A DNA stretch of 64,000 nucleotides from Torymus aiolomorphi (Eukaryota; Arthropoda; Insecta; Hymenoptera; Torymidae). This document shows positions 13,001 through 24,499 of this stretch, one piece after another. The position numbers and the translations under genes were made by a program. Within the stretch, counting starts at the first letter, position 1. Every line of letters begins with the position of its first letter. Location: contig CM070874.1 in the NCBI GenBank assembly GCA_036365515.1, forward strand, positions 45,445,083 to 45,509,082. The letters are read 5' to 3'. The notes below the pieces were generated by a model. The model saw only the letters and a program-made list of their open reading frames with translations. It was not told the origin of the DNA and did not search any database.

Positions 13001-14636
13001 CTTTTCACACATTAATCTACAATAATACTGAATAATAAGTATATATATTATATGATACAAATATTGTTTTATATTGTTCAGAATTAGCTACAGATTACTG
13101 GTGTCCTCTTGCTAGACCAAGTATGTTAGGAGCTGTATTAGATATTGTCCAAGAACATATACCTAACTTGGAAGCATTAAATTTAGATTCTAATAAGATG
13201 TACAATATCGAAAAACTTGGTTTACTCGCCAGCAAATTTCAGAACTTAAAAATTCTTCACATTGGTGATAATAAAGTATGTAAAAATATTTTTATAATTG
13301 TTTTAACGTTAATCATGTGTTATAAAACATATATTAATATATTTTGTTAATCTTTTTAGATAAAAGACATAAGTTATTTAAATATATTAAAAAATCTACC
13401 ATTAGAAGAACTTCGACTTGAAGGGAACCCTGTATGTAATAAGTATAAAAATAGACAGGAAGATTATGTCAGGTACATTTATTGTTTATTATACTTTAAA
13501 GTTTAAGTTTATTAATATTTATCCAGAATATTTGATATTCCGAAATTACTTTTTTATAATTATTTTTACATTTTAGTGATCTACGTAAAACGTTCCCTAA
13601 ACTTTTAAAATTGGATGGAGTAGAATTGCCTCCTCCTATTCTATTTGATGTAGAAGATGAAAAACTTAAACTGCCCCCTACTCAAAGAATGTTCATTGTG
13701 CAATCTAATGCAAAAGCTCAGGAGGTTGCTACTCAATTTCTTCAGCAGTATTTTATGGTTTTTGATAGTGAAAATCGTCAACCACTACTTGATGCATATC
13801 ACGAGCACGCTAGTTTTAGTATGACAGTAAACATTACGCAAAGTTCTAAAGGGTATGTATAATTCAATAAAAAACAACTTATATTGCTAATTTCGTTAAA
13901 GAATAATTATTTTTAAAACTTTTACTTGCAGATTTGGTCAGTACTTGACAGAAAGTCGTAATTTATGCAGAGTTATAGATACAAATCGAAGACGAAAGTT
14001 ATTAAAACAAGGAAGGTTACCAGTAGTTTCCTTTATATCTGGAATGCCACGCACAAAACATGATTTGTCAAGTTTTACAATGGATCTCAGTCTAGTCACT
14101 GCAAGTATTCTTTATTTACATTTTTGATAATTTTTAAAAACAATTTTTATAAAATTAAAATTTTTCTAAATAAAATTCGAATTTACACTTTAATTATTTT
14201 ACAGGAAGGAATGATGTTAATTACCGTAACAGGTTTATTCAAAGAATTGCCCAGTAAAGAAAACAAGGAACTGTTACGATATTTCAACAGAACTTTTATA
14301 ATTGTCCCAGAAGGAGCTGGATTCTGTATAAGCAATGAACAATTGCATATTACTAGTCCGACTATGAATCAAAAAAAACAATTTTATTGCACTGCTCCAG
14401 TTGTTCAATCAACCCCAGGACCTTCTACAGCACCTGCACCAGTTGTTAGTTCAGTACCATTAACAGAAGAAGTAAAACAACAAATGACTCTGACTTTAAG
14501 TCAACAAACAAATATGAACATTGAGTGGAGTTTAAAGTGTTTGGAAGAAGTACAGTGGAATTTTGAAAATGCTCGAGCAGCATTTCAAGAAGCCTATAGT
14601 TTAGGCAAAATACCTCCTACTGCTTTTATGAAATAA
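10030..14636 (+). CDS. Nxf1: Nuclear RNA export factor 1 (NXF1/TAP; small bristles homologue)
   Basis: Principal bulk mRNA export receptor, carrying mRNPs through nuclear pores with NXT1/p15. Nine exons, all in phase: 10030-10105, 10306-10643, 12575-12661, 12747-12990, 13082-13275, 13360-13472, 13577-13852, 13932-14100, 14205-14636, giving about 642 residues against 619 in human NXF1. Exons 1-2 give a basic N-terminus with an RGRA-like patch (cargo/Aly binding). Exons 3-4 form the divergent RRM (begins IPRGQKFTKEF). Exons 5-6 are leucine-rich repeats (LNLDSNKMYNIEKLG; LPLEELRLEGNPVC). Exons 7-9 are the NTF2-like domain that binds NXT1 (FLQQYFMVFDSENRQPLLDAY). The C-terminus is a UBA-like domain with the nucleoporin-binding NWE/NFE type helix (VQWNFENARAAFQEA). 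The ATG at 10030 starts a basic MPKKSNKPFW. Intron 2 is 1.9 kb; the others are about 85-200 bp. Frame intact throughout. Confidence 0.95.
14101..14204 (+). other. GC-AG intron of NXF1
   Basis: The last intron begins CACT|GCAAGT and ends TTTTACAG. Only this donor keeps the frame from LSLVT into EGMMLITVTG; the nearest GT, 4 bp on, would shift it. GCAAGT is the usual sequence of the minor GC donor class. Confidence 0.85.
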
Positions 14637-14884
14637 ATTTGTATTGTTGTCATGGATGAAAATATGCATAAAAATAGACTATTTTCATACATGAATATTT
14701 ATTAGTTCTACATTGCTTTATACTTCATTTAATAATCAATTTATTATTTTTCAAATCACATATTACATTCTGTTTCTGTGATTGCCAATCATGTAAATAC
14801 TTCAATTCCTGTAACAATGACTGAGACGTTAATCAACCTATTGTCTATTATGAGACAGTTTTGTTAAGTGTAAATAATGGATAA

Positions 14885-14890
14885 AATAAA
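14885..14890 (+). promoter_or_regulatory. Candidate NXF1 polyadenylation signal
   Basis: AATAAA 249 bp after the NXF1 stop codon, just before the convergent integrin gene's 3' end at 14946. The two genes' 3' ends are therefore very close. The assignment is by position and consensus only. Confidence 0.45.
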
Positions 14891-14945
14891 AAAAATTTTT
14901 TATAAATTCAAATTCTTTTTAATTTCTTGTTTTATCTTTATTACA

Positions 14946-17900
14946 TTAGAATACTTCACTAAAGGTTTCAATACCATTTGATACTTCATTGTTTAATTCT
15001 TCCACTACATCTTGATCCTGAATCTCCTTATTTTTACTGACTTTCAAATAGCTAATTTTCAATTTTTGTTTTTTTTCAAAAAATCCAATCTAAATATGAT
15101 GATTGTTATTTTTACTTAACAGAACAATTAAGTTTCATTCTTATAAATAAATACTTACATAATATAATGTTGATGTAATAATTGCCAATATGATTAAACC
15201 AATATTCATAGATATTAAAATTAACCATGTATTGTGTTTTGTTTCAATGATATTTTTTAAATTATAAAATGTTGTTGAAGCTTGAATAACTGCTATATTT
15301 TTTAAAGGATTTAGAATAGTTAATTGTCCTCTTGTATGAAATTGGATAATTGTTCCAGTATTAAACATTTTTTTAAGTAACTCTAATTTTATTGTCAAAT
15401 TCAACACTATAGTTCCAATATCTTCAGATAATTTCAAAGAAGTTAAGTTGCATGTAATAATTTTACAATGTATTATATTGTTTAAACAATCGAAGAATAC
15501 AGTATTATTTTGAATATTTTGTGTCGAATTTGTGAATTTTAATAGATTTATAACATTGCTTGTATCTTGATATTTTTTTTTTAGAAAAATATCTTTGAAA
15601 GATGTCTGTGGTTGTGGTAGAGCATCAGTAAAAATACAGTCATACACTGAATCAAGATGCTGAAACTGTGGATTTATGTTATATATAATGTAATTTTGTA
15701 TATAACATAGGAAATATAAGTAATATCAATTTTAAAGATTACTTGTGGTTTTTGTATGAAAATAAAAGGTTCATTATCATTTATTCTTGTAGGAACTTCT
15801 ATTTTAATTAAGCCTTTAGTGATTGAAGTAGCTCCGTGCTTAATTATGTTGTAAACATGTTGAAATGTAATATTTGTATTTTTCTGTTCATCACTTACCA
15901 AGTAGTAACTGTTTCGAATACTTTTGCTATAACAAAATTATGAAACAATAAAGCTTCATAGGAATTATTTTAATTATCAAATACTTACACTGTAAGTGAA
16001 GATGAAGTATTACTTTGCAAAAATAGAGGAATAGAAATTTGTTTTGTACCTTGATTTCTAGTTTGGCTTTTAATTGTTACATTTATAAAAAGTTTACGTT
16101 TATCAAAATTAACAAAGGAATTGGATTCATAATATTTCATATCCAGATCTAATTTTATCATTTTCTAAACCCAATAAATAATAAATCAATATTAAATAAA
16201 ATTCTATAGAAAAAGTAGTATTTACTAACTACTTACTTGTTCCCCTTTGTTGAATGGATTTCCTACTTGACAAGTAACTATAAGATTTTGAGAAATTTCT
16301 TCTTGACAAAAAGATAAAATCCTTCGTAAACGAATACCTTCTGGAATGAAAAATACCGCATTAACAAAGTAAGCTGGTTCACCATGATTCTGAAGCTTTA
16401 GTTCAACATTTATGTCACCAGAACCAATTTCCCAAGTATAATTTTTTCTGTAACAAATGATCTGATATATTAGATTTCATTAAATACCTACAATTTAATA
16501 ATAAATAACTCCAATTACCCTACACCATATGTGGATGTTGTAACGGATATATCTGAATCACATATTTTATTCTCTCCACAAGAAGTTTCATAGGGCACAG
16601 ACAAAGTAAAAGTTTTTGATTCTTGTCCTACATATTTTATAGGACACAATTTACAAAAATTGTTTGCTGTAAAAAGATAGAAATAAGGATTTAATTTATA
16701 ATTAACTGAATAACAAGCCATCTACATACAATATGTATCATTTTTATTCAATTGCTTTGTTTGATAACTATTTAACTCATATGTAAGAGTAACATCAACA
16801 GGATCATAGAAATTCTGTACATCTGCCTAAAAATATATCATACATTTCATACTTATACATTTAATATATAAATTTGTCAATACAACTTAATAATTTAGAC
16901 GTTCAAATTTCATTTACTTTTACATTAAAATGTGAAGTGGTACACCCATTCCAATGAGGATTTGTAACACGAGACGATTTTTTTTGGGATGAATAATGAT
17001 ATTGAAATACTTGATATGTTTTTTCTGTAATAGGAACATTCCATACAATATAGTCATATGTAAATCGTTTACACTTTGAATCTATAACTATCATAAAAGT
17101 ATAATCTGCAAAAAATATTACAAATTTATGAATATTTTTGTAATTGATAAACTAATTTCTAAATTAAAAATCTTTATTTACTTTTTATTATTTCAGAATT
17201 CACAGTTTTATAACTTTTCAAACAGAACTCAGGTGAAATTCTTTGCGCATTTCTCTTGAATAATGTTGGTTGTATTCTAAAATCAAGCTGAATTTTCTCA
17301 ACTGGTTTTGCTCTGAGAATTACAGCATGGCTCGATTTATATGCTCCCACAGCAACATCCAAAAATCTAATAAAATATAAAAAAAAAAATTTGATGAAAA
17401 TCTGTCAAAGATTATCTTTATAATAATAAAATTATTATCAAACCCATTGTTATCTATATCAGCTAGATTTGAAATAGAAAAACCAAATCCTCTAAGTTCT
17501 ATAGAAATTTCAATAGCTAATATTTTCTGTGAAACTTCCAAAATATTTCTTTCATAAAGATTAGAATATCCATTATAAATGTAAATTGCTCCAAATTGTT
17601 CCCATGGTGCCCCAATAATTAAATCTATTTTAAAAAAATTTTAATTGAAATATTTTATAAATTACTGTTTATAAACTAATAATAATAATTATTCTACCTG
17701 CAAATCCATCAAGATCCAAGTCACCACATGAAAGGGAATAGCCAAATTGTGCTCCTGGGACAGTACCTTCTAATACAGGGTGATATTTGAGAAATTCCTG
17801 CCAAAAATTTTAAGTTTTAATAAAGTTAAAATTATTTAATTTATCTAAGTTAATGTTAGTACATTTTCACTGCCTAAATAAATATACACTTTGCCCTTGT

Positions 17901-19547
17901 CATCACCATAATGTGGGGCTCCAACAATGAGATCATCAAAACCATCATTGTTTAAATCACCACTTACTAAACTGGCTCCAAAATATTCACCTAAGTCATG
18001 ACCACTAAGAAATGTTATAATAATTGGATCAACTGTGCTACTATTAATAATTCCAACCTGCAATTTGTAAAAATCAAGAAGATTAAAGAATCATAACAAA
18101 AATATGAAGCTATAATTTAAAATTTATGAAGATACCTTTCCTGTGAATTTCCATGCAGGGGCTCCAGTTGCAAAAAGTATTTCATTTTTCTTAAAATAGC
18201 ATCCAGATGTCACAGAAAATCCTAAAATTAATAATATATTAAAAGAAAACACACCATTCAAATTTTAATTGCAAACAAATTTTAGTTTTCAGCTGTACCG
18301 AATTCTGCTTGCTCATATCCCTCATTGGAAATTTCCAATGTTTTATGTCTGTTTGTTTGAATGATGTTAATTGAACCTCTACCCTCATGTGTTGGATTAC
18401 CAATTATTATAGATGTATTTTTAAGTGTTGATTTAATGATAGATTCACTCTTCTCTTGTATGTTTAGTTTTAACAACGGCTGTAAAATATATTGTTATTA
18501 AGTTTAATCATATTCTGGCCAACTTATGGTGAATTTTCTACCAGGGACATTAAAGAAAATTAAATTAACTGTTACTTTTAGTTAAATTGTACTATCAAAA
18601 AATGATGTTTATTAATTATTATAATATATAATATATATTATAATTATTTTTAATTGAATAGTACAAAATGTATATATGCTTTGTATATTTACTGAAATGC
18701 CAACTGCAACATTTTGAGAAAATCCATGTTGAGGATCATACCAATGAATGGAGCTGAAATCTTTATTATCATATAGTAGAAATTTTGTATGATTTATTAA
18801 AGATAGTAAAGTTTCAAGTTTATGACTCAACTGTAAGTAGTTAAGCTATCAATTTCAAGTTGTAAAAAAGAGTTATCTGGAGATTTTGAATAAAAATAGC
18901 ATATCCCTTGCATCGTTTCAAAGTATTTATCAGTGAATGGTTTAAATAAATGAAGTTTTGTATGAGGGGCACATATCTAAAAAGAGCAATTGTAAGTACA
19001 TAATAATAGGAGGTAATAATAAATCATATTGTTCATTTATTTTTAAAACATACTTTTAATAATGTTGGATGTATAGAAGCTACTGACATTCCAAACCAGC
19101 CGTTATCTTGAATTAACTTTGCATACATTCCTGGTATTTGCATCATAGATATATCTGGTGATGAATCTGTAGTAGGACTGATAGCAAGACATTTTTCAAA
19201 TAGAGAACATTGATAGGCAATACCTGGTTCTTTTACTAATTTTTTTAGATTCGAATAATTTGCCCTTGGTGCTCCAATAATAAGCCTGTATCAAAATAAA
19301 AATTACTGTTATAATTACGAATCTGTCATTTTTGTAAAAATTATTTTGTTAATAATTACTGTGATTCAAAGTTTTCATATTCAGGAACAAGTAATACACT
19401 AAAGCCAAAATAATTATTTTTATTTTGCGCATTACTATCAAAATTTTTTTTTGCAGGGTCTGTGTAAATTAGAGGATATTTAAAATCTAAATTATATGCA
19501 AATATAAAAGAAAATGAAAAAGTAGTTAAAATATAGAATAGAATCAT
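14946..19547 (-). CDS. Integrin alpha subunit (alpha-PS type, no I domain)
   Basis: Cell-surface adhesion receptor subunit that pairs with an integrin beta. Seventeen exons: 19360-19547, 19054-19285, 18693-18976, 18299-18479, 18136-18221, 17863-18057, 17698-17797, 17444-17624, 17182-17366, 16918-17105, 16730-16826, 16519-16666, 16237-16447, 15989-16164, 15743-15927, 15159-15665, 14946-15089; about 1,095 residues. The start at 19547 gives a signal peptide (MILFYILTTFSFSFIFA) followed by mature NLDFKYPLIY. The beta-propeller FG-GAP blades include LIIGAP, DLNNDGFDDLIVGAPHYG, DLDLDGFAD and DIDNNGFLDVAVGAY with their calcium loops. No inserted I domain. Then thigh/calf domains, the late CKIITC cysteine pair, and one transmembrane helix (WLILISMNIGLIILAIITS). 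The tail begins IGFFEKKQ, a variant of the KxGFFKR signature. Two frame problems: one base appears missing near 18841, and the 15989/15927 junction does not stay in frame. Either assembly errors or early decay. An alpha-PS3-like subtype is only a guess. Confidence 0.9.
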
Positions 19548-19946
19548 TATAATTGAAGTAGATGTATGATGCTTTAAACAAGAACTGAAAAATACAATAA
19601 AGAGATGAGGGGAACAGGATGAGACATGTGATAATGCAATCACAGGACAGTAATGCAATATACCAGTTAATAGGACAGTATTATAATTAAAGATTGTAAA
19701 AGCATTGCTCATTATTTAATTCATGTATTTATTTTTATAACAACCTTGGTGATAAATTAAGACAGAAAAATTAGTTATTTTCTACAATAAGTTCATGAAA
19801 GTATATATTAATCACCAGATCATTGATTGTTTTAATTTACAAGTTTTAATATTTTTAAGATTATTATAAATTTTGTTGATCTGATTAAAATTGTATAATT
19901 TATTTATCATGATTTAATTTCCCAATAAAATATCATTATTAACTGT

Positions 19947-21963
19947 TTATGACTCAATAACTCCTCGTTGTTTAAGACGTGCAACTTGTTCTTCAACAGA
20001 ACGCTGGTAAAACAATATTCTAGGGTCTATATTAGCTAATGTAGGACACTGTAACATACAATATAACATACATAAAAATGTTGAAACAAAGAAAAATGTA
20101 ATTTTATACAATACATAATTTCGAATGGTTAGTTAATAAATATTTTTTATAAAAGAATTCGTTTATATAGTACTTTCATTAGAAATAAGAATGGAAAGAA
20201 AATACAATAGCTTATAGAAGATAAAAATAGATATAGAATGTAAATTTAAAATTTTAGATAATTATTGTTATAGCGCAATAAATATTTGCTTTCTTAATTG
20301 AGAACTAACAAAATTCAGGATTCTATTAATTTATAGATAGTTTGAAATAATAATATTGAAATAATAATAATATTCTTGAATTACATAAAATTAGTATTAC
20401 GTACTCCTGCTTGATTTCGGAAATGAAGAGCTTCAGCTAATAATCCATTTATTCTTTTCTCTCGATCTCCATGATCTGGATGAGTTGATAACCAAGGAAT
20501 TTGATTAGGTTCTATTTTTAAATCTGCTAAAGTCCGCATTGTACCCCAAAAAACTACTGCTTCCCGAATATCTATGCAAGCCTAAAAATTAAATTGATAC
20601 ATTTTTGTTAGAGAAAAATATTTAGATAATCATTTAAATGATTTTAATTAATATACTTTAGCAGCTACGAATAAACCAAAAGTATCAGCTTCTGTTTCCA
20701 GGGCTCTACTGTAAGGTAAGGTATGAAAGACATCCACAATAGATTGACCTATTATTAACAGAAAGCCTGCCAGCAGGTCTGGGAATATGGCCCATGTGAT
20801 TGCTATTGGTATTGCAAGTATTAACTCAATTATAATTCCTCTGGAGACCTGCTCATACTAAATATTATAATTAAAATCTGAGACTCAACATATACTTATT
20901 AAAAAACAAAAATTTGAAGATACTTATACAGATTTCTTACTGAATGATTTAATACAGCATGAGCCATTTCATGAGCTAAAACAATTCCTAGTTGATCATC
21001 ATTTTCTACCATTTGTAAAGTTCCAAGGAATACAAAAATATTTCCACCCTGAAATAATATTTGTTAATATTTGTTCCAAATTTTACTAGAAGAGAGTTTA
21101 CAAAACAAATATATTGAATAACACACGGGTAAGACATAAGCATTTTTTGATGGAGAATCAACAACTGTTAGAGTCCACTTTTTATCTTTGAAATTTGGTA
21201 AGTCTCTATTAGCATTAATTAATTTTGCAGTGACTCTCAAAAGCTTTGAATATGTAGGATGTGTTTTTGGCAACAAAATAGATTGAAATTGTTGAAGATG
21301 CTATATAAAAAAAAAAAATAAATTACATTATTATTGGTAGAAATAATTCTTAAAATTTATATTATACATTGTTTACATAATGCAAGTACCGTTTCAAATG
21401 TGAGTTTTGCAAGTTTTGCTTGTTGCTCCTTATTCAACATAATAAATTGTGATCGCTTCGTTAAAGGATCATATTCTAGATGAGAAATGTAGTAAAGAAA
21501 TAGTGAAAAAAAGTATAATAGAAGACAACCTGAAGTAACCATAATAATTATACTTAGTTTAATATGAAGTATATAAGTATAAGGCAATATTGAATATTTT
21601 GTTTGACAAGTTACCAATGAAGAAATTTTTTTTTGCTTGAAACCACTTTAAAAATTCTTCTCTTTCTTCAGGAGTTCTACTAGCATACCATTTTCGAAAT
21701 TTTCTTCCAAAAAGTAAAGCTACAAGTCTTATCAATGGTCGTATAATAACAGCTAGAATAGGTGGAATATTACGACGTTCTGAAGTATGAAAACTATTCT
21801 TTTTCTCATTGATAAAATGCAAGATTTTCACTTGAGACTTAGATTGCACTTGGTTAAATCTACATATTCTTGGATAAGAATAATGTGAAATAGTACAAGA
21901 TGTTATTTTGAATCTGATACTAGCAATTCGACTTGCAATGCGGGTGATTCTTATAATAGACAT
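19947..21963 (-). CDS. Oma1: Mitochondrial metalloendopeptidase OMA1
   Basis: Inner-membrane M48 zinc protease that cleaves OPA1 and other substrates when membrane potential drops. Seven exons in phase: 21615-21963, 21390-21529, 21127-21300, 20941-21048, 20657-20857, 20405-20581, 19947-20048, giving 416 residues. The N-terminus is Arg/Ser-rich and acid-poor (MSIIRITRIASRIASIRF), a mitochondrial presequence. Exon 2 carries a transmembrane helix (CLLLYFFSLFLYYI). Exon 4 carries the zinc site HEMAH within VLAHEMAHAVLNHS. Exon 5 has a hydrophobic segment and the third zinc ligand region ETEADTFG. Exon 6 has the family's THPDHGDREKRI block, and the end NIDPRILFYQRS fits the conserved C-terminus. 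The splice choices at 20857 and 21529 are those that hold phase. The donor at 21126 is the weak CCC|GTGTGT. The gene lies 400 bp upstream of the integrin start on the same strand. Confidence 0.93.
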
Positions 21964-22079
21964 CTTGTAAATAATACTTATAAAACACGTTCATATATGA
22001 CTTCAAAACTTACATAAATAAAAAAAAATAAAAAATAAATATTAAATAAAAAGGTTTAAAAATGTCTTCTTTTTCATAA

Positions 22080-22340
22080 TCACATAAAGTCCAAACAAGC
22101 TGCTAACAGTAACAAATAAAGACCAAGACGTGCGTGATACTGGAACATGATTCCTCCGGCAATACCAATCTTTACTGCGGAAAAAAACATTTTCTTTGAG
22201 AAAAATATTGTAATCAGATGCAGCCAAACAGGACGTATTCTTCTTCCTACATGATTTACAGGTTCCTTTTGAGCTTCTTCGTGGTAGGAAATATTATAGG
22301 TGCGAAGATTGTAAGATTTATATTGCCATGTTGTATCCAT
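22080..22340 (-). CDS. Small membrane protein, unrecognised
   Basis: An 86-codon frame starting MDTTWQYKSYNLRTYNISYH, 117 bp upstream of OMA1 on the same strand. As read it ends in two hydrophobic segments (FFSAVKIGIAGGIMF and LGLYLLLLAACL). The overlapping frame (22042-22227) also encodes a membrane helix (SWSLFVTVSSLFGLYVIM) followed by KKK, and would join the same N-terminus if one base were missing near 22240, as happens elsewhere in this window. I cannot tell which reading is used. The glycine-rich GIAGG helix faintly recalls MIC13/QIL1, but the rest does not fit. No space is left for further exons before OMA1. Confidence 0.45.
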   Translation of the reverse strand: MDTTWQYKSYNLRTYNISYHEEAQKEPVNHVGRRIRPVWLHLITIFFSKKMFFSAVKIGIAGGIMFQYHARLGLYLLLLAACLDFM

Positions 22341-22811
22341 CAGGCAAGATTTTATTCAGGTTTTGATTGATAATAACAAAATCTAAAAATATGTAAAAAT
22401 ATAACATAAATTACAAGTATTCATTGGAAAGAAATTAAAATTAAAGCAATTCCAATATGTACTAGATATTAGCTTTAATTTATATTTGCGCTAGCAAGAA
22501 TTTATAATATTTAGGTATCGACATTTTTCACAAACTAAATGCTAAGCAAATCAGAAAAAATTAAAAACATAACCTAAAAAGTTTCATCGCTTTGAGAAAT
22601 AGAACTGAAAAATAATATATTTTTCATAAGAGTTAAAAGAATGTTCAAAAGTGGTAAAAAATGTAAAAGTACACAAAAATTACATTACGTACATTATTAT
22701 TCAGATCATCGAAAAGTGTACATAATAAAATTGTTTTCGTTGCTGTCCGCAATGTTGCCAGAAGTTAGCCAACCCAACTCGGCACTCGCCGATAGCGCGC
22801 GCGCATATAGC

Positions 22812-22842
<31 letters not shown>

Positions 22843-23003
22843 ATATACATAATAATGTCTCAAAATCAAGTAATTCAAATGCCATTCAGCGAAATATTTA
22901 TATAGAAACTGCAAACTTTGTAAAATGATAGATAATAATGTAACGGAGGGCAATGCAGTCCTGGATTTCCGTAATATTGTTTTTACTATTTGTTATAGGC
23001 AAA
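22341..23003. other. Intergenic with (TA)n tract
   Basis: No gene. Holds a perfect (TA)n run at about 22813-22839 just after a GCGCGC patch. The short frames at 22641-22953 read across the TA tract. Confidence 0.5.
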
Positions 23004-23830
23004 TTACTTATTTTTTTGTCTGCTATATTGTGGCGCGAAATTTGAATTTTTAATTGACTTTCGGACCCCCTTAACAGCTCCAAAGCAAATAGTGCCAGCT
23101 CTGTAAAAGGTTGCTCTCCTACTGAATTTGTACAGTTTAGTACACAGGCCCAAAAGTGATTTATATGTCCATGCTTCGAATATCCGAGTTAAATTCGGCA
23201 TGTGAACAGATATCCAGAAGTGACGTCGTTCCCAGCTCGAGCCATTGACTTTCAATTACGTCGATGCCCACAGATAAATCGATCTATATGAATGTATTAA
23301 ATGCAGTAAGTCAATAATAAAAAGTTTTAAAATAATACATGTGAAAGCATGGTTTAGTTTTTAAATACCTGCCACATTTTTGAAACAAAATAGCCTGGTC
23401 TTCGTCGTTCAATTTTGAAACCAATAACAATTGCGTGAAATTGCTATCCGGGGGCCGATGATTAGCACGGTCAGCAAGAGCTGCCTTAAGCATATGTATA
23501 CTTCATCTACTCGAAGTACGCTTGGTCTCTCCAATTCAGCTATCGCCTGCAGTTTTAAAATGCGGCTATAGTTAAGGAGAAGGTAAGCCTTCGAAGATCC
23601 GAGTAGAGCTTAGTTACGTCAGCATTTGTTTGTTGAAATGCAAAATTGGTTTTAGCTATGCCTGTCAGTATTGTTTTCATCATTTCCAAGTAAAGTTTAT
23701 TACCCTTATTATTCATCAGCCGAGCAATGTCAGAGGCTGCATAATTGCTTTGTTGAAGAGCAAAAAACTCTCGGAGTTCATTCCACTGCTCTAGAATGAC
23801 TTCTGTAACTGGCAACCATATCAGCCAACG
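23004..23830 (-). pseudogene. Broken transposon-derived protein fragment (hAT-like?)
   Basis: Three frames in sequence on the minus strand look like pieces of one protein. The first, from 23815, reads ILEQWNELREFFALQQSNYA and continues through a YLEMMKTILTGIAKTNFAFQ segment. The second, from 23493, has ANHRPPDSNFTQLLLVSKLN. The third, from about 23200, has AWTYKSLLGLCTKLYKFSRR. The style (WNELREFF, NxAFQ, TKLYSDLRRL) recalls the many hAT-type transposase-derived proteins of animals, but I cannot identify catalytic residues. Stops and shifts between the pieces make it inactive. It lies just outside the giant element's left end. Confidence 0.4.
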
Positions 23831-23968
23831 AGTTGTAGATAACGAAAGTATTTTTTTGGGTGATTTTCCATCATTTATTGTCTAAAATTTTAACCACATT
23901 AAAATTGTTTTAAATTAAATAAGATATTGATGTTTGATGAGATGAATGACAGCGACGTGTATTAATGT

Positions 23969-24060
23969 TGAAAAGATGATAGGAATGGTCCAGCTATCGA
24001 AGTGGTTTCAAAATGAATAATCCAGTTATCTTTCCGACGTTTCGGGTATTTTTATGTTCC
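23969..24060. repeat. Left flank repeat, inverted copy of 57222-57315
   Basis: Reads GAAAAGATGATAGGAATGG, CGAAGTGGTTTCAAAATGAA and CGTTTCGGG in order; the reverse complement of 57222-57315 has the same blocks at about 85-90% identity. The similarity lies outside the CCCTG tips of the giant element. Confidence 0.75.
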
Positions 24061-24180
24061 TCTTCTAGGCTAGATTACATTTTATGAAACGTGCTCTACG
24101 CAGCAACAACTGCCAGTCAAAGAGGTGGCAGTTGTTGCTGCGTAGAGCACGTTTCATAAAATGTAATCTAGCCTAGAAGA
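24061..24180. repeat. Perfect 55-bp hairpin
   Basis: 24061-24115 and 24126-24180 are exact reverse complements, with a 10-base loop (GTCAAAGAGG). The hairpin sits between the flank repeat and the element tip on the left only; the right end has no equivalent. Confidence 0.95.
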
Positions 24181-24499
24181 GAGCCCTGTTGAAAAGACCT
24201 CATAAAATACTATAAAAAAAATTTTTTTATCGAAATTTGCGAGGTTTTTGCACCCGGAGAGCCTGATAAAATACTATGTATTATTATAAACCTATAAGGG
24301 TTTATCTGATTCAACCTATTAGTTCTATAGTACACCCCTTATAAGATATGACAAAACGTAATTTTTTATAAGGATTTATAAGGGTCTAATATTAATATGA
24401 AAATAATTTCAGTAATTTATAGTAACTTATGAGGTATATATTACTAATAAAAAATATTTGGTTTGCATTTATCTGGGTTTATAAGAATTTTCACAACTT

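Noticed and set aside
18612..18840. A hidden intron explaining the integrin frame change at 18841
   Set aside because: There is no GT donor between 18830 and about 18970 on the minus strand, so a base loss is the simpler reading.
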